Shown here: positions 7,851-13,099 of the stretch, in pieces
How the letters are laid out: every line of letters starts with the position of its first letter
How positions within the stretch are numbered: the first letter of the stretch is position 1
Source: CAG-238 sp963601575
GTDB lineage: Bacteria > Bacillota > Clostridia > Peptostreptococcales > Anaerovoracaceae
Assembly: GCA_963601575.1 (NCBI GenBank)
Contig: CAVCFO010000037.1
Coordinates: 1 to 13,099, forward strand
Direction: 5' to 3'
Length of the DNA stretch: 13,099 nt
Made by a program: the position numbers and the translations under genes
Notes under the pieces: generated by a model
The model's input: the letters and a program-made list of their open reading frames with translations, nothing else
What the model was told of the DNA's origin: nothing
Databases searched by the model: none

Positions 7851-9071
7851 ATGCATCCCGGAATTTATAATTTTTCCGAAATCGGCAAACTAAACAAGGT
7901 TTTGCTTCATAGACCGGGGGAGGAGCTCGAGGCTCTGACTCCCGCCACCATCGAGAGACTGCTCTTTGACGATATTCCATACCTGAAGGTCGCGCAGGAA
8001 GAGCATGACAAATTCGCACAGGTGCTCAGAGAAAACGGCGTCGAAGTCGTTTACTACGTGGAGGAAGCCGCAAAGGCAATGGCAAACCCAGAGGTTCAGA
8101 TTCAGTTCGTAAACGAGTTTCTGAACCTAAGCAAAATCAACTCGAAGGGTCTCAGAAGCGCAATGACATCATATCTTCTTGACATGGCACCGGCGGAGAT
8201 GGCAAGCAAGGTGATCGCCGGCATCAAACGCGAAGAAGTCAAGACGAAGGATGCCACATCGCTGATGGATCTTGTAAATGACGATTATCCTTTTGTTTCT
8301 GACCCGATGCCGAACCTGTATTTTACCCGAGATCCGGGTGCCTGCGTTGGCGAGGGAATAAACATTCACCACATGCATACCGATGCGAGAAGGCGCGAAT
8401 CCCTGATCCTGCGCTATATCTACCGCTACAATCGTGAGTTCGCCACAGAAGAAAACAAGCAGTGGTACGACCTCACGGACACATATTCCATCGAGGGCGG
8501 CGATGTGCTGGTGCTTTCCAAGGATATCGTCGCGGTGGGGCTCTCGCAGAGAACCACGGTTTCGGGACTTGAACACTTCGCAAGGAACATCCTGCAGGGG
8601 AGCTCCTTCAAGAAGGTTCTCGCATTCGACATACCGAAGTCAAGAGCGTTTATGCACCTGGATACGGTATTTACCATGGTCGACTACGACAAATTCACCA
8701 TTCATCCGGAAATCGAAGGGCCGCTCGGTGTTTACGAAATCAGCCTGAACGAAAAGGGCGAGCTAAAGTTCAACGCTCTCAAGGACGAGCTCCATAAGAT
8801 CCTTGCGCTTGAGCTAAAGGTTCCTGCGGTAGAGCTTATAAGATGCGGAGGCGGAGATCTTCTTGCGGCGCAGCGCGAGCAGTGGAACGACGGATCGAAC
8901 ACGCTTTGCATTGCACCGGGAACGGTTGTAACATACGAAAGAAACTATGTGACAAATGACCTTCTGGACAAGAAGGGAATCAAGGTTCTCACGGTTCCGT
9001 CAGCGGAGCTTTCCAGGGGCAGAGGCGGCCCGCGCTGCATGTCCTGCCCGGTAAACAGAGACGACCTGTAA
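7851..9071 (+). CDS. arcA: Arginine deiminase
   Basis: The 406-residue protein hydrolyses L-arginine to citrulline and ammonia, the first ADI step. All catalytic residues of the guanidino-modifying fold are present: Asp161 (FTRDPG), Glu215 (IEGGD), His269 and Asp271 (MHLDTVFT), and the nucleophile Cys396 in GRGGPRC near the C-terminus. The usual GRGGPRCMSMP reads CMSC here, placing an extra cysteine three residues after the nucleophile. The start MHPGIYNFSEIGKL matches the family, and AAAGGAG sits six bases before the ATG. It lies 32 bp after arcB and 15 bp before arcC, so the three are one operon. The ammonia released also gives acid protection in many bacteria. Confidence 0.98.
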   Translation: MHPGIYNFSEIGKLNKVLLHRPGEELEALTPATIERLLFDDIPYLKVAQEEHDKFAQVLRENGVEVVYYVEEAAKAMANPEVQIQFVNEFLNLSKINSKGLRSAMTSYLLDMAPAEMASKVIAGIKREEVKTKDATSLMDLVNDDYPFVSDPMPNLYFTRDPGACVGEGINIHHMHTDARRRESLILRYIYRYNREFATEENKQWYDLTDTYSIEGGDVLVLSKDIVAVGLSQRTTVSGLEHFARNILQGSSFKKVLAFDIPKSRAFMHLDTVFTMVDYDKFTIHPEIEGPLGVYEISLNEKGELKFNALKDELHKILALELKVPAVELIRCGGGDLLAAQREQWNDGSNTLCIAPGTVVTYERNYVTNDLLDKKGIKVLTVPSAELSRGRGGPRCMSCPVNRDDL

Positions 9072-9086
9072 TATGGAGGAGAAAAT

Positions 9087-10031
9087 ATGGGAGAAAGAAT
9101 TGTTGTTGCACTGGGCGGAAACGCCTTGCAATCGGGCAAGGCAGAGCCGACGGCAGAGGCCCAGCTTGCAGTAGTAAAAAAGACCTGCGAGAGAATCGCG
9201 GAGTTATCGGATAAGGGCTACGAGGTTGCGGTAGTTCACGGAAACGGACCGCAGGTAGGAAGGATCCTCCTGGCTTCTGAGACCGCAAAGAGCGTAACAC
9301 CGGCAATGCCTTTTGATGTTTGCGGCGCCATGTCACAGGGGTATATCGGATATCACATCCAGCAGGCCCTCAAATATGCTCTCAGCCGCCTGAATAAGAA
9401 CATCCCGGTGGTTACCATAGCAACCCAGATGATCGTTGAGAAAAACGATCCGGCATTCACCAATCCGACGAAGCCGATCGGACCATTCTATACGGCAGAG
9501 GAGGCAAAAGTCCTCGAAGAGGAAAAAGGATATTCCATGAAGGAGGATGCCGGCAGAGGCTGGAGACGAGTTGTTGCTTCCCCGCTTCCCCGCAAGATCG
9601 TTGAAATCAGCGCGATCAAACAGCTCTGGGATTCTACCATCGTGATCGCTTGCGGCGGCGGCGGAATACCTGTTGTGGAGAATCCCGACGGCACGCTCGA
9701 AGGAGTTGCCGCGGTAATCGACAAGGACTTTGCGGCAGAGCTTTTGGCAGAAGAGGTGGATGCAGATGCACTCATGATTCTGACCGAGGTTGAAAAGGTT
9801 GCTATCAATTTCAACAAGCCGGACCAACAGGACCTTGCAAAACTCACTCTTGCGGACGCGGCAAGATATTGCGAAGAAGGCCAGTTCGCACCGGGCTCCA
9901 TGCTTCCGAAGGTAGAAGCCGCGATGAAATTCGTCCGTGCAAACCCGGACAAGAAGGCAATCATCACGTCCCTCGACAAGGCAATCGACGCCCTGGAGGG
10001 AAAGACAGGCACAGTGATTACATTCGCATAG
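9087..10031 (+). CDS. arcC: Carbamate kinase
   Basis: The 314-residue kinase transfers the phosphate of carbamoyl phosphate to ADP, giving ATP and carbamate, which breaks down to CO2 and ammonia; this is the energy-yielding step of the ADI pathway. It shows the amino-acid-kinase motifs VVALGGNAL (from residue 6) and VVHGNGPQVG (49-58), the carbamate-kinase features KPIGPFY and GWRRVVASPLP, and ACGGGGIPV followed by the nucleotide-binding region VIDKDFAAELLA. Length is normal. A very strong GGAGGAG lies five bases before the ATG. It is the last gene of the operon and is followed directly by a terminator. Confidence 0.98.
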   Translation: MGERIVVALGGNALQSGKAEPTAEAQLAVVKKTCERIAELSDKGYEVAVVHGNGPQVGRILLASETAKSVTPAMPFDVCGAMSQGYIGYHIQQALKYALSRLNKNIPVVTIATQMIVEKNDPAFTNPTKPIGPFYTAEEAKVLEEEKGYSMKEDAGRGWRRVVASPLPRKIVEISAIKQLWDSTIVIACGGGGIPVVENPDGTLEGVAAVIDKDFAAELLAEEVDADALMILTEVEKVAINFNKPDQQDLAKLTLADAARYCEEGQFAPGSMLPKVEAAMKFVRANPDKKAIITSLDKAIDALEGKTGTVITFA

Positions 10032-10044
10032 CGTAGGCGCAATA

Positions 10045-10075
10045 AAAAGCCCTCGGCAATTTGCCGAGGGCTTTT
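10045..10075. terminator. Bidirectional terminator between arcC and the NhaC-family gene
   Basis: A perfect 13-bp stem, AAAAGCCCTCGGC (10045-10057) with GCCGAGGGCTTTT (10063-10075), encloses AATTT. It is flanked by A on the left and T on the right, so it works on both strands. It serves the convergent arcC and antiporter transcripts. Confidence 0.93.
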
Positions 10076-10110
10076 GGTTTCTTTATTTATTCTTTGAATG
10101 AATGAATGAA

Positions 10111-11601
10111 TTATGCTTCGAGAGCCTTGAGAGCTGCTTTCTTTTCTTCTTCTCTTTCTTCCAAAATCTTTGCATATTCTTCGTCGGTGAGCTTCGTCAT
10201 CGTGATACCGGTGTATCCAAAGAATACGGAAACGATCGGGTTAACCCAGTTAAGGATTGCATATGGAATGTAGCTGGAGTTTACACCGAGGAAGTTTCTC
10301 ATTGTAGCACCGCAGGTGTTCCATGAGAAGAAGTTCGATGTGATTGTTCCTGAGTCTTCCAAACATCTTGAGAGGTTCTCCGGACGGAGTTTCATGTCTT
10401 CGAAGGATTCCTTGAACATTCTGCCCGGAAGTACCAGTGACAGGTACTGGTCGCAGCAAACTGCATTTGTGATGATGCACATAAGCTCTGTGGAAAGAAC
10501 GAGGCCTCCTCTGCCCTTTGCAACCTTGAGGAACAATGCTGCGAAGGAAGCCATCATGCCTGTGCAGTCGAGGATACCGCCGAAGCACATTGCAGCGATG
10601 ATGATGGAAATTGTCCACATCATACCCTGAACACTACTGGAATCAAGCAATGAGCTGAGATTCTGGATAACTTCGGATGCATCGTCCGGAACTACGCCCA
10701 GAGCGATACCGTTGTTCATGATGTTGAATATGTTGTTGATAACCTTGTCACCGATTGCAGCTTCGATGTAAGCTGAGTTGTAGAACATCAAAGGAACTGC
10801 GATCAAAGCGCCGCCTACTAGCGAAGGAATTGCAGGGAGCTTCATTGCAACGGCAACGATTACGAAGATCGGCGGAATCAAGGTGATAACGCTGATGTTC
10901 GAGGATGCCTGAATGAAGTCGAGGATTTCTTCCATAACGGACATATCCGGTTCATTTGCGGAGGCGTGCATGAATCCCATAACCGCATAAGCAACAAGCG
11001 CGATGATAAGGGAGGTACCCGTTGTATAAACCATGTGCTTGATGTGTCCGAACAGAGTTGCGCCTGCCATAGCCGGAGCAAGGTTAGTTGTGTCGGAAAG
11101 CGGGGACATCTTGTCGCCGAAGTAAGCACCGGATACAACAGCACCTGCTGTCATAGCATCCGGGAATCCCAGAGCTGCGCCTACGCCCATAAGAGCAACG
11201 CCCATGGAACCTGCTGTTGACCAAGATGAACCTGTTGCAAGGGATACGATACTGCAAAGGATACAAGCCGTAAGCAAGAATACCTTCGGGCTGATGATTT
11301 TGATACCATAGTACATCATTGACGGGATGGTACCTGCTGCCATCCAGGAAGCGATGATTGCGCCCAGGATAGCGAGGATTAAGATAGCCTGCATTGATCT
11401 GTTGATGGAAGCTAAGATACCCTGTTCAAGGTAAGCCCATTTCCATCCGTTTGCGCAAGCAACCAGGCCTGCGAAAGTTGCAGCCAGCATAAGTGCGATG
11501 TGCGGTTCTCCACCTGCGTCCTTGATAATGGACCACATAAGTAAACCGATCATTACCAGCATAACCAGAACGGTTTGCCACATAGGAACTTTTCTACCCA
11601 T
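10111..11601 (-). CDS. nhaC: Na+/H+ antiporter NhaC-family membrane transporter
   Basis: The 496-residue polytopic membrane protein has about 10-12 hydrophobic segments and a charged Glu/Lys-rich C-terminal tail. The NhaC-family signatures are clear: ATGSSWSTAG (122-131) and FGDKMSPLSDTTNLAPA (161-177). A further C-terminal conserved block contains SNFFSWNTCGATM. NhaC members exchange Na+ for H+; relatives such as MleN exchange organic acids, so the substrate is not certain. It ends head-on against the arc operon. Because the locus lacks a recognisable arcD arginine/ornithine antiporter, a role linked to arginine metabolism is possible but is only inferred from position. AAGGAGG (complement of 11610-11616) lies eight bases before the ATG. 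Its own consensus promoter and palindrome lie upstream, so it need not depend on argO. Confidence 0.93.
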   Translation of the reverse strand: MGRKVPMWQTVLVMLVMIGLLMWSIIKDAGGEPHIALMLAATFAGLVACANGWKWAYLEQGILASINRSMQAILILAILGAIIASWMAAGTIPSMMYYGIKIISPKVFLLTACILCSIVSLATGSSWSTAGSMGVALMGVGAALGFPDAMTAGAVVSGAYFGDKMSPLSDTTNLAPAMAGATLFGHIKHMVYTTGTSLIIALVAYAVMGFMHASANEPDMSVMEEILDFIQASSNISVITLIPPIFVIVAVAMKLPAIPSLVGGALIAVPLMFYNSAYIEAAIGDKVINNIFNIMNNGIALGVVPDDASEVIQNLSSLLDSSSVQGMMWTISIIIAAMCFGGILDCTGMMASFAALFLKVAKGRGGLVLSTELMCIITNAVCCDQYLSLVLPGRMFKESFEDMKLRPENLSRCLEDSGTITSNFFSWNTCGATMRNFLGVNSSYIPYAILNWVNPIVSVFFGYTGITMTKLTDEEYAKILEEREEEKKAALKALEA

Positions 11602-11648
11602 AAATAAGTCCTCCTTAATAATATTAAGTTAAATAAATAAAGAAAGAA

Positions 11649-11666
11649 GTGTATCTGTCGATACAC
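11649..11666 (-). promoter_or_regulatory. Palindromic operator candidate at the nhaC transcription start
   Basis: GTGTATC (11649-11655) and GATACAC (11660-11666) form a perfect 7-bp inverted repeat around TGTC... spaced by four bases. It overlaps the predicted +1 (near 11664) of the nhaC promoter, a typical position for a repressor site or an early RNA hairpin. The cognate regulator is unknown. Confidence 0.6.
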
Positions 11667-11670
11667 CCTA

Positions 11671-11699
11671 ATTATAAATGCTCGCCAAACTTTTGTCAA
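11671..11699 (-). promoter_or_regulatory. Perfect consensus promoter of the NhaC-family gene
   Basis: On the minus strand TTGACA (11699-11694), 17 bases and TATAAT (11676-11671) match the sigma-A consensus exactly. Two ATGTGA repeats, 10 bp apart (11704-11709 and 11714-11719), lie just upstream of the -35. So strong a promoter is likely to be held down by a repressor, consistent with the palindrome at +1. Confidence 0.9.
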
Positions 11700-11813
11700 C
11701 AAAATGTGATGAAATGTGAAGATTTTTTGAAAAAGGACAAAGCCTCATTCCAACTTGATGATATATAATAAGATGATACATAAATAAATATATAAATAAT
11801 AAGAAGGAAGTGA

Positions 11814-12437
11814 TTATTCGATGTAAGGAATAACTATCTGAAGAAAAGTCCACAGAAGCTTCAGCCCATAGAAGATGATTACGGCTCCGCAGATAGTATT
11901 GATGATGCGCAGCGTCTTGTCGCTGAATTTTGCGCTAAAAAGTGAGATGACCGTGGAAATGGTAAGAAACCAAAGCACGGACGCGCTGGCAAAGCCGGTC
12001 GCAAAGAAAAAGTCCGTACCCTCAGGGAGCGTAGCCTTGAATGCTCCCAGCATCATGGAGCCGTCAATCAGAGCCTGGGGATTGAACCAGGTAACCACGC
12101 AGGCGGTGGTGACGACCTTCAAAATCGGCACATCGACCTTGGTGCTCGTATCCATAGTATCGCGCGCCCGCAAAAGCCCGACGCCGATCCAGATTACAAT
12201 CAGGCTGCCCATCCCAAGAATGATCATTTCCAGAATCTTTGAAGAACTCATAATCGCCCCGACACCGAAGAAACATGCCATCCCAAGCGTCACATCGAAG
12301 AATATGACGATGAGTGCCGTCGCATATACGCGGCTTTTTCGCTGAGTCAGCGCCGTATTGATAACGAAAAGGTTTTGAAGCCCGATGGGTGCCACATACG
12401 CAAGCCCCATAGTCAAGCCTTGCAAATAAATATCCAT
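11814..12437 (-). CDS. argO: LysE/ArgO-family amino-acid exporter
   Basis: The 207-residue membrane protein has about six transmembrane segments and the LysE/ArgO signatures: QGLTMGLAYVAPIGLQN (6-22), an intramembrane Asp48, and TWFNPQALID (116-125). Members export lysine, arginine or related amino acids using the membrane potential. E. coli ArgO is the closest named model, but the substrate here is not proven. I chose the ATG at 12437: it lies five bases after AAGGAGG (complement of 12443-12449) and matches the family start; an upstream in-frame ATG at 12461 lacks this. It is divergent from an HxlR-type regulator, with overlapping promoters, suggesting that HxlR controls it. Next to an arginine-catabolic operon, export of arginine or ornithine is plausible. 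No terminator is visible between it and the NhaC-family gene. Confidence 0.9.
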   Translation of the reverse strand: MDIYLQGLTMGLAYVAPIGLQNLFVINTALTQRKSRVYATALIVIFFDVTLGMACFFGVGAIMSSSKILEMIILGMGSLIVIWIGVGLLRARDTMDTSTKVDVPILKVVTTACVVTWFNPQALIDGSMMLGAFKATLPEGTDFFFATGFASASVLWFLTISTVISLFSAKFSDKTLRIINTICGAVIIFYGLKLLWTFLQIVIPYIE

Positions 12438-12493
12438 AAAATCCTCCTTGCATTTTCTCAAACTTTTGCGGTGCTAATCTCCGCGAAATAAAC

Positions 12494-12521
12494 TTGCTCT
12501 TTTTTTATTACCTGGTATAAT
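12494..12521 (+). promoter_or_regulatory. Promoter of the HxlR-type regulator
   Basis: TTGCTC (12494-12499), 16 bases and TATAAT (12516-12521) with an extended TG (TGGTATAAT from 12513) form a good promoter, starting near 12528 and reading toward the regulator gene. Its -10 overlaps the opposing argO -10. Confidence 0.7.
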
Positions 12522-12548
12522 TATAGTATCGCTTGCAAATATGTGCAA
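12520..12548 (-). promoter_or_regulatory. Promoter of argO, overlapping the hxlR promoter
   Basis: On the minus strand TTGCAC (12548-12543), 17 bases and TATAAT (12525-12520) give a near-consensus promoter starting near 12513. Together with the opposite promoter the -10 elements form the palindrome TATAATTATA (12516-12525), so RNA polymerase cannot occupy both at once. Confidence 0.78.
12533..12548. promoter_or_regulatory. Candidate operator in the argO-hxlR intergenic region
   Basis: TTGCA (12533-12537) and TGCAA (12544-12548) are inverted around a 6-base AT-rich spacer. The site covers the -35 of the argO promoter and lies just after the predicted hxlR start. That is where a repressor would block argO and its own gene, so it is the best visible candidate for HxlR binding. 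Confidence 0.5.
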
Positions 12549-12599
12549 TAACGCAAAATATAATTACTAAGTAAGAAAAAGTTTACTACGGGAGGAATC

Positions 12600-12983
12600 A
12601 TGATAGAAACACATTACGACTGCCCATGCCTCGAAAAATGCCCGCTTAACTATGCAATGTCAATTATAGGCGGCAAATGGAAGATGCAGATCATATGCTC
12701 TCTGAATAACAAAGGAACTCTAAGGTACAACCAGCTTAGAAGAAAAATGGACAAAATCTCAAATACCGCCCTAGCTGCGGCCCTTAAGGAACTCGAAGAA
12801 GAGGGTCTTGTCAATAGAAAGGTATATGAGGAGGTGCCGATCAGAGTCGAATATTCCACCACGGAGCTTTGCGACCGCCTGATGCCGATTCTTGAAAGCC
12901 TCAGCGATTGGGGCGAGGAGCTGATGATTGCAAGGGGAATGGAAACCGCTGCAAATACAGGAGCTCAGGCGATAGGCAGATAA
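12600..12983 (+). CDS. HxlR-family winged-helix transcriptional regulator
   Basis: The 127-residue DNA-binding protein has the standard HxlR layout: CPLNYAMSIIGGKWKM (from 14), the helix-turn-helix region RYNQLRRKMDKISNTALAAALKELEEEGLV, the wing VYEEVPIRVEYS and the C-terminal dimerisation helix. HxlR proteins (for example YodB and HypR of Bacillus) often sense electrophiles or redox stress through the conserved N-terminal cysteine, here Cys14. Two further cysteines, Cys8 and Cys10, give an unusual C-x-C-x3-C cluster. The ATG at 12600 follows GGAGG by four bases. It is divergent from the argO-like exporter and is its probable regulator. No terminator is seen after the stop codon. Confidence 0.93.
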   Translation: MIETHYDCPCLEKCPLNYAMSIIGGKWKMQIICSLNNKGTLRYNQLRRKMDKISNTALAAALKELEEEGLVNRKVYEEVPIRVEYSTTELCDRLMPILESLSDWGEELMIARGMETAANTGAQAIGR

Positions 12984-13020
12984 AACTTGCGAAAACTTAT
13001 GAAAAAACGAGAAAATATGC

Positions 13021-13050
13021 TTGACAGGATGGGGGTAAGGATGGTAATAT
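13021..13050 (+). promoter_or_regulatory. Strong promoter at the right edge, probably of an rRNA operon
   Basis: A perfect TTGACA (13021-13026), an 18-base spacer and TAATAT (13045-13050) with an extended TG (13042-13043) form a strong promoter. Transcription would start near 13057 and leave the window. The start sequence and leader that follow support an rRNA promoter. Confidence 0.8.
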
Positions 13051-13056
13051 AGACAA

Positions 13057-13099
13057 GCTGTCGCTGATGCGGCGGCGTTCTCAAGACTGGATGCAAGAT
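13057..13099 (+). other. Leader resembling the 5' end of an rRNA transcript
   Basis: GCTGTCGC (13057-13064), loop TGAT and GCGGCGGC (13069-13076) form an 8-bp hairpin with two G-T pairs. It is followed by GTTCTCAAGACTGGAT, which resembles the boxA-type GTTCTTTGAAAACTGGAT common before 16S rRNA genes in Firmicutes. The 16S gene itself lies outside the window, so this remains inference. Confidence 0.45.

Noticed and set aside
10097..10110. GAATGAATGAATGA short tandem repeat after the arc terminator
   Set aside because: Only three 4-bp units, next to the NhaC-family stop codon; too short to be meaningful.
11764..11769. TATAAT on the plus strand between the exporter and the NhaC-family gene
   Set aside because: No -35 lies at a workable distance and no plus-strand gene follows; the stretch is simply AT-rich.
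12999..13052. Small ORF of 17 codons starting MKKREN after the HxlR gene
   Set aside because: It has no ribosome binding site and lies across the strong promoter at 13021-13050, so it is probably chance.

Overview
The window looks like chromosomal DNA of an anaerobic Firmicute of the class Clostridia. The grounds are strong AGGAGG-type ribosome binding sites, near-consensus sigma-A promoters, an arginine deiminase (ADI) operon, a lone MreB/Mbl homologue, a MocR-type regulator and a modular secreted beta-helix protein. A family such as Anaerovoracaceae (Eubacteriales Family XIII) is possible, but I cannot fix it from sequence alone.

Layout. Positions 1-237 hold the start of a leftward gene that runs off the edge, plus three copies of GTAGACAC or its complement that resemble the end of a mobile element. 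Then come a secreted repeat-rich surface protein (238-2541) with its own terminator, an MreB/Mbl-type cell-shape protein (2729-3751) with a textbook promoter and terminator, and a 20-bp tandem repeat. These are followed by a two-gene unit overlapping by 4 bp: a THUMP-domain rRNA methyltransferase (3954-5078) and a MocR-type protein (5075-6649). The MocR aminotransferase domain has lost the PLP-binding lysine and most other cofactor contacts.

Positions 6823-10031 are the ADI operon arcB-arcA-arcC. It converts arginine to citrulline, then to ornithine plus carbamoyl phosphate, and finally to ATP, CO2 and ammonia. A bidirectional terminator separates it from a convergent NhaC-family antiporter (10111-11601), which has a perfect consensus promoter and a palindrome at its predicted start site. 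Next is a LysE/ArgO-type amino-acid exporter (11814-12437, minus strand), divergent from an HxlR-type regulator (12600-12983). Their two promoters share one palindromic -10 element. The window ends in a strong promoter and a leader resembling the start of an rRNA operon.

How the parts may fit together: arginine catabolism, a cation/solute antiporter and a basic amino-acid exporter sit side by side with no recognisable arcD. The transporters may therefore serve arginine/ornithine exchange or pH and sodium balance. This is inference. The most unusual items are the cofactor-less MocR and the shared-promoter exporter/regulator pair.
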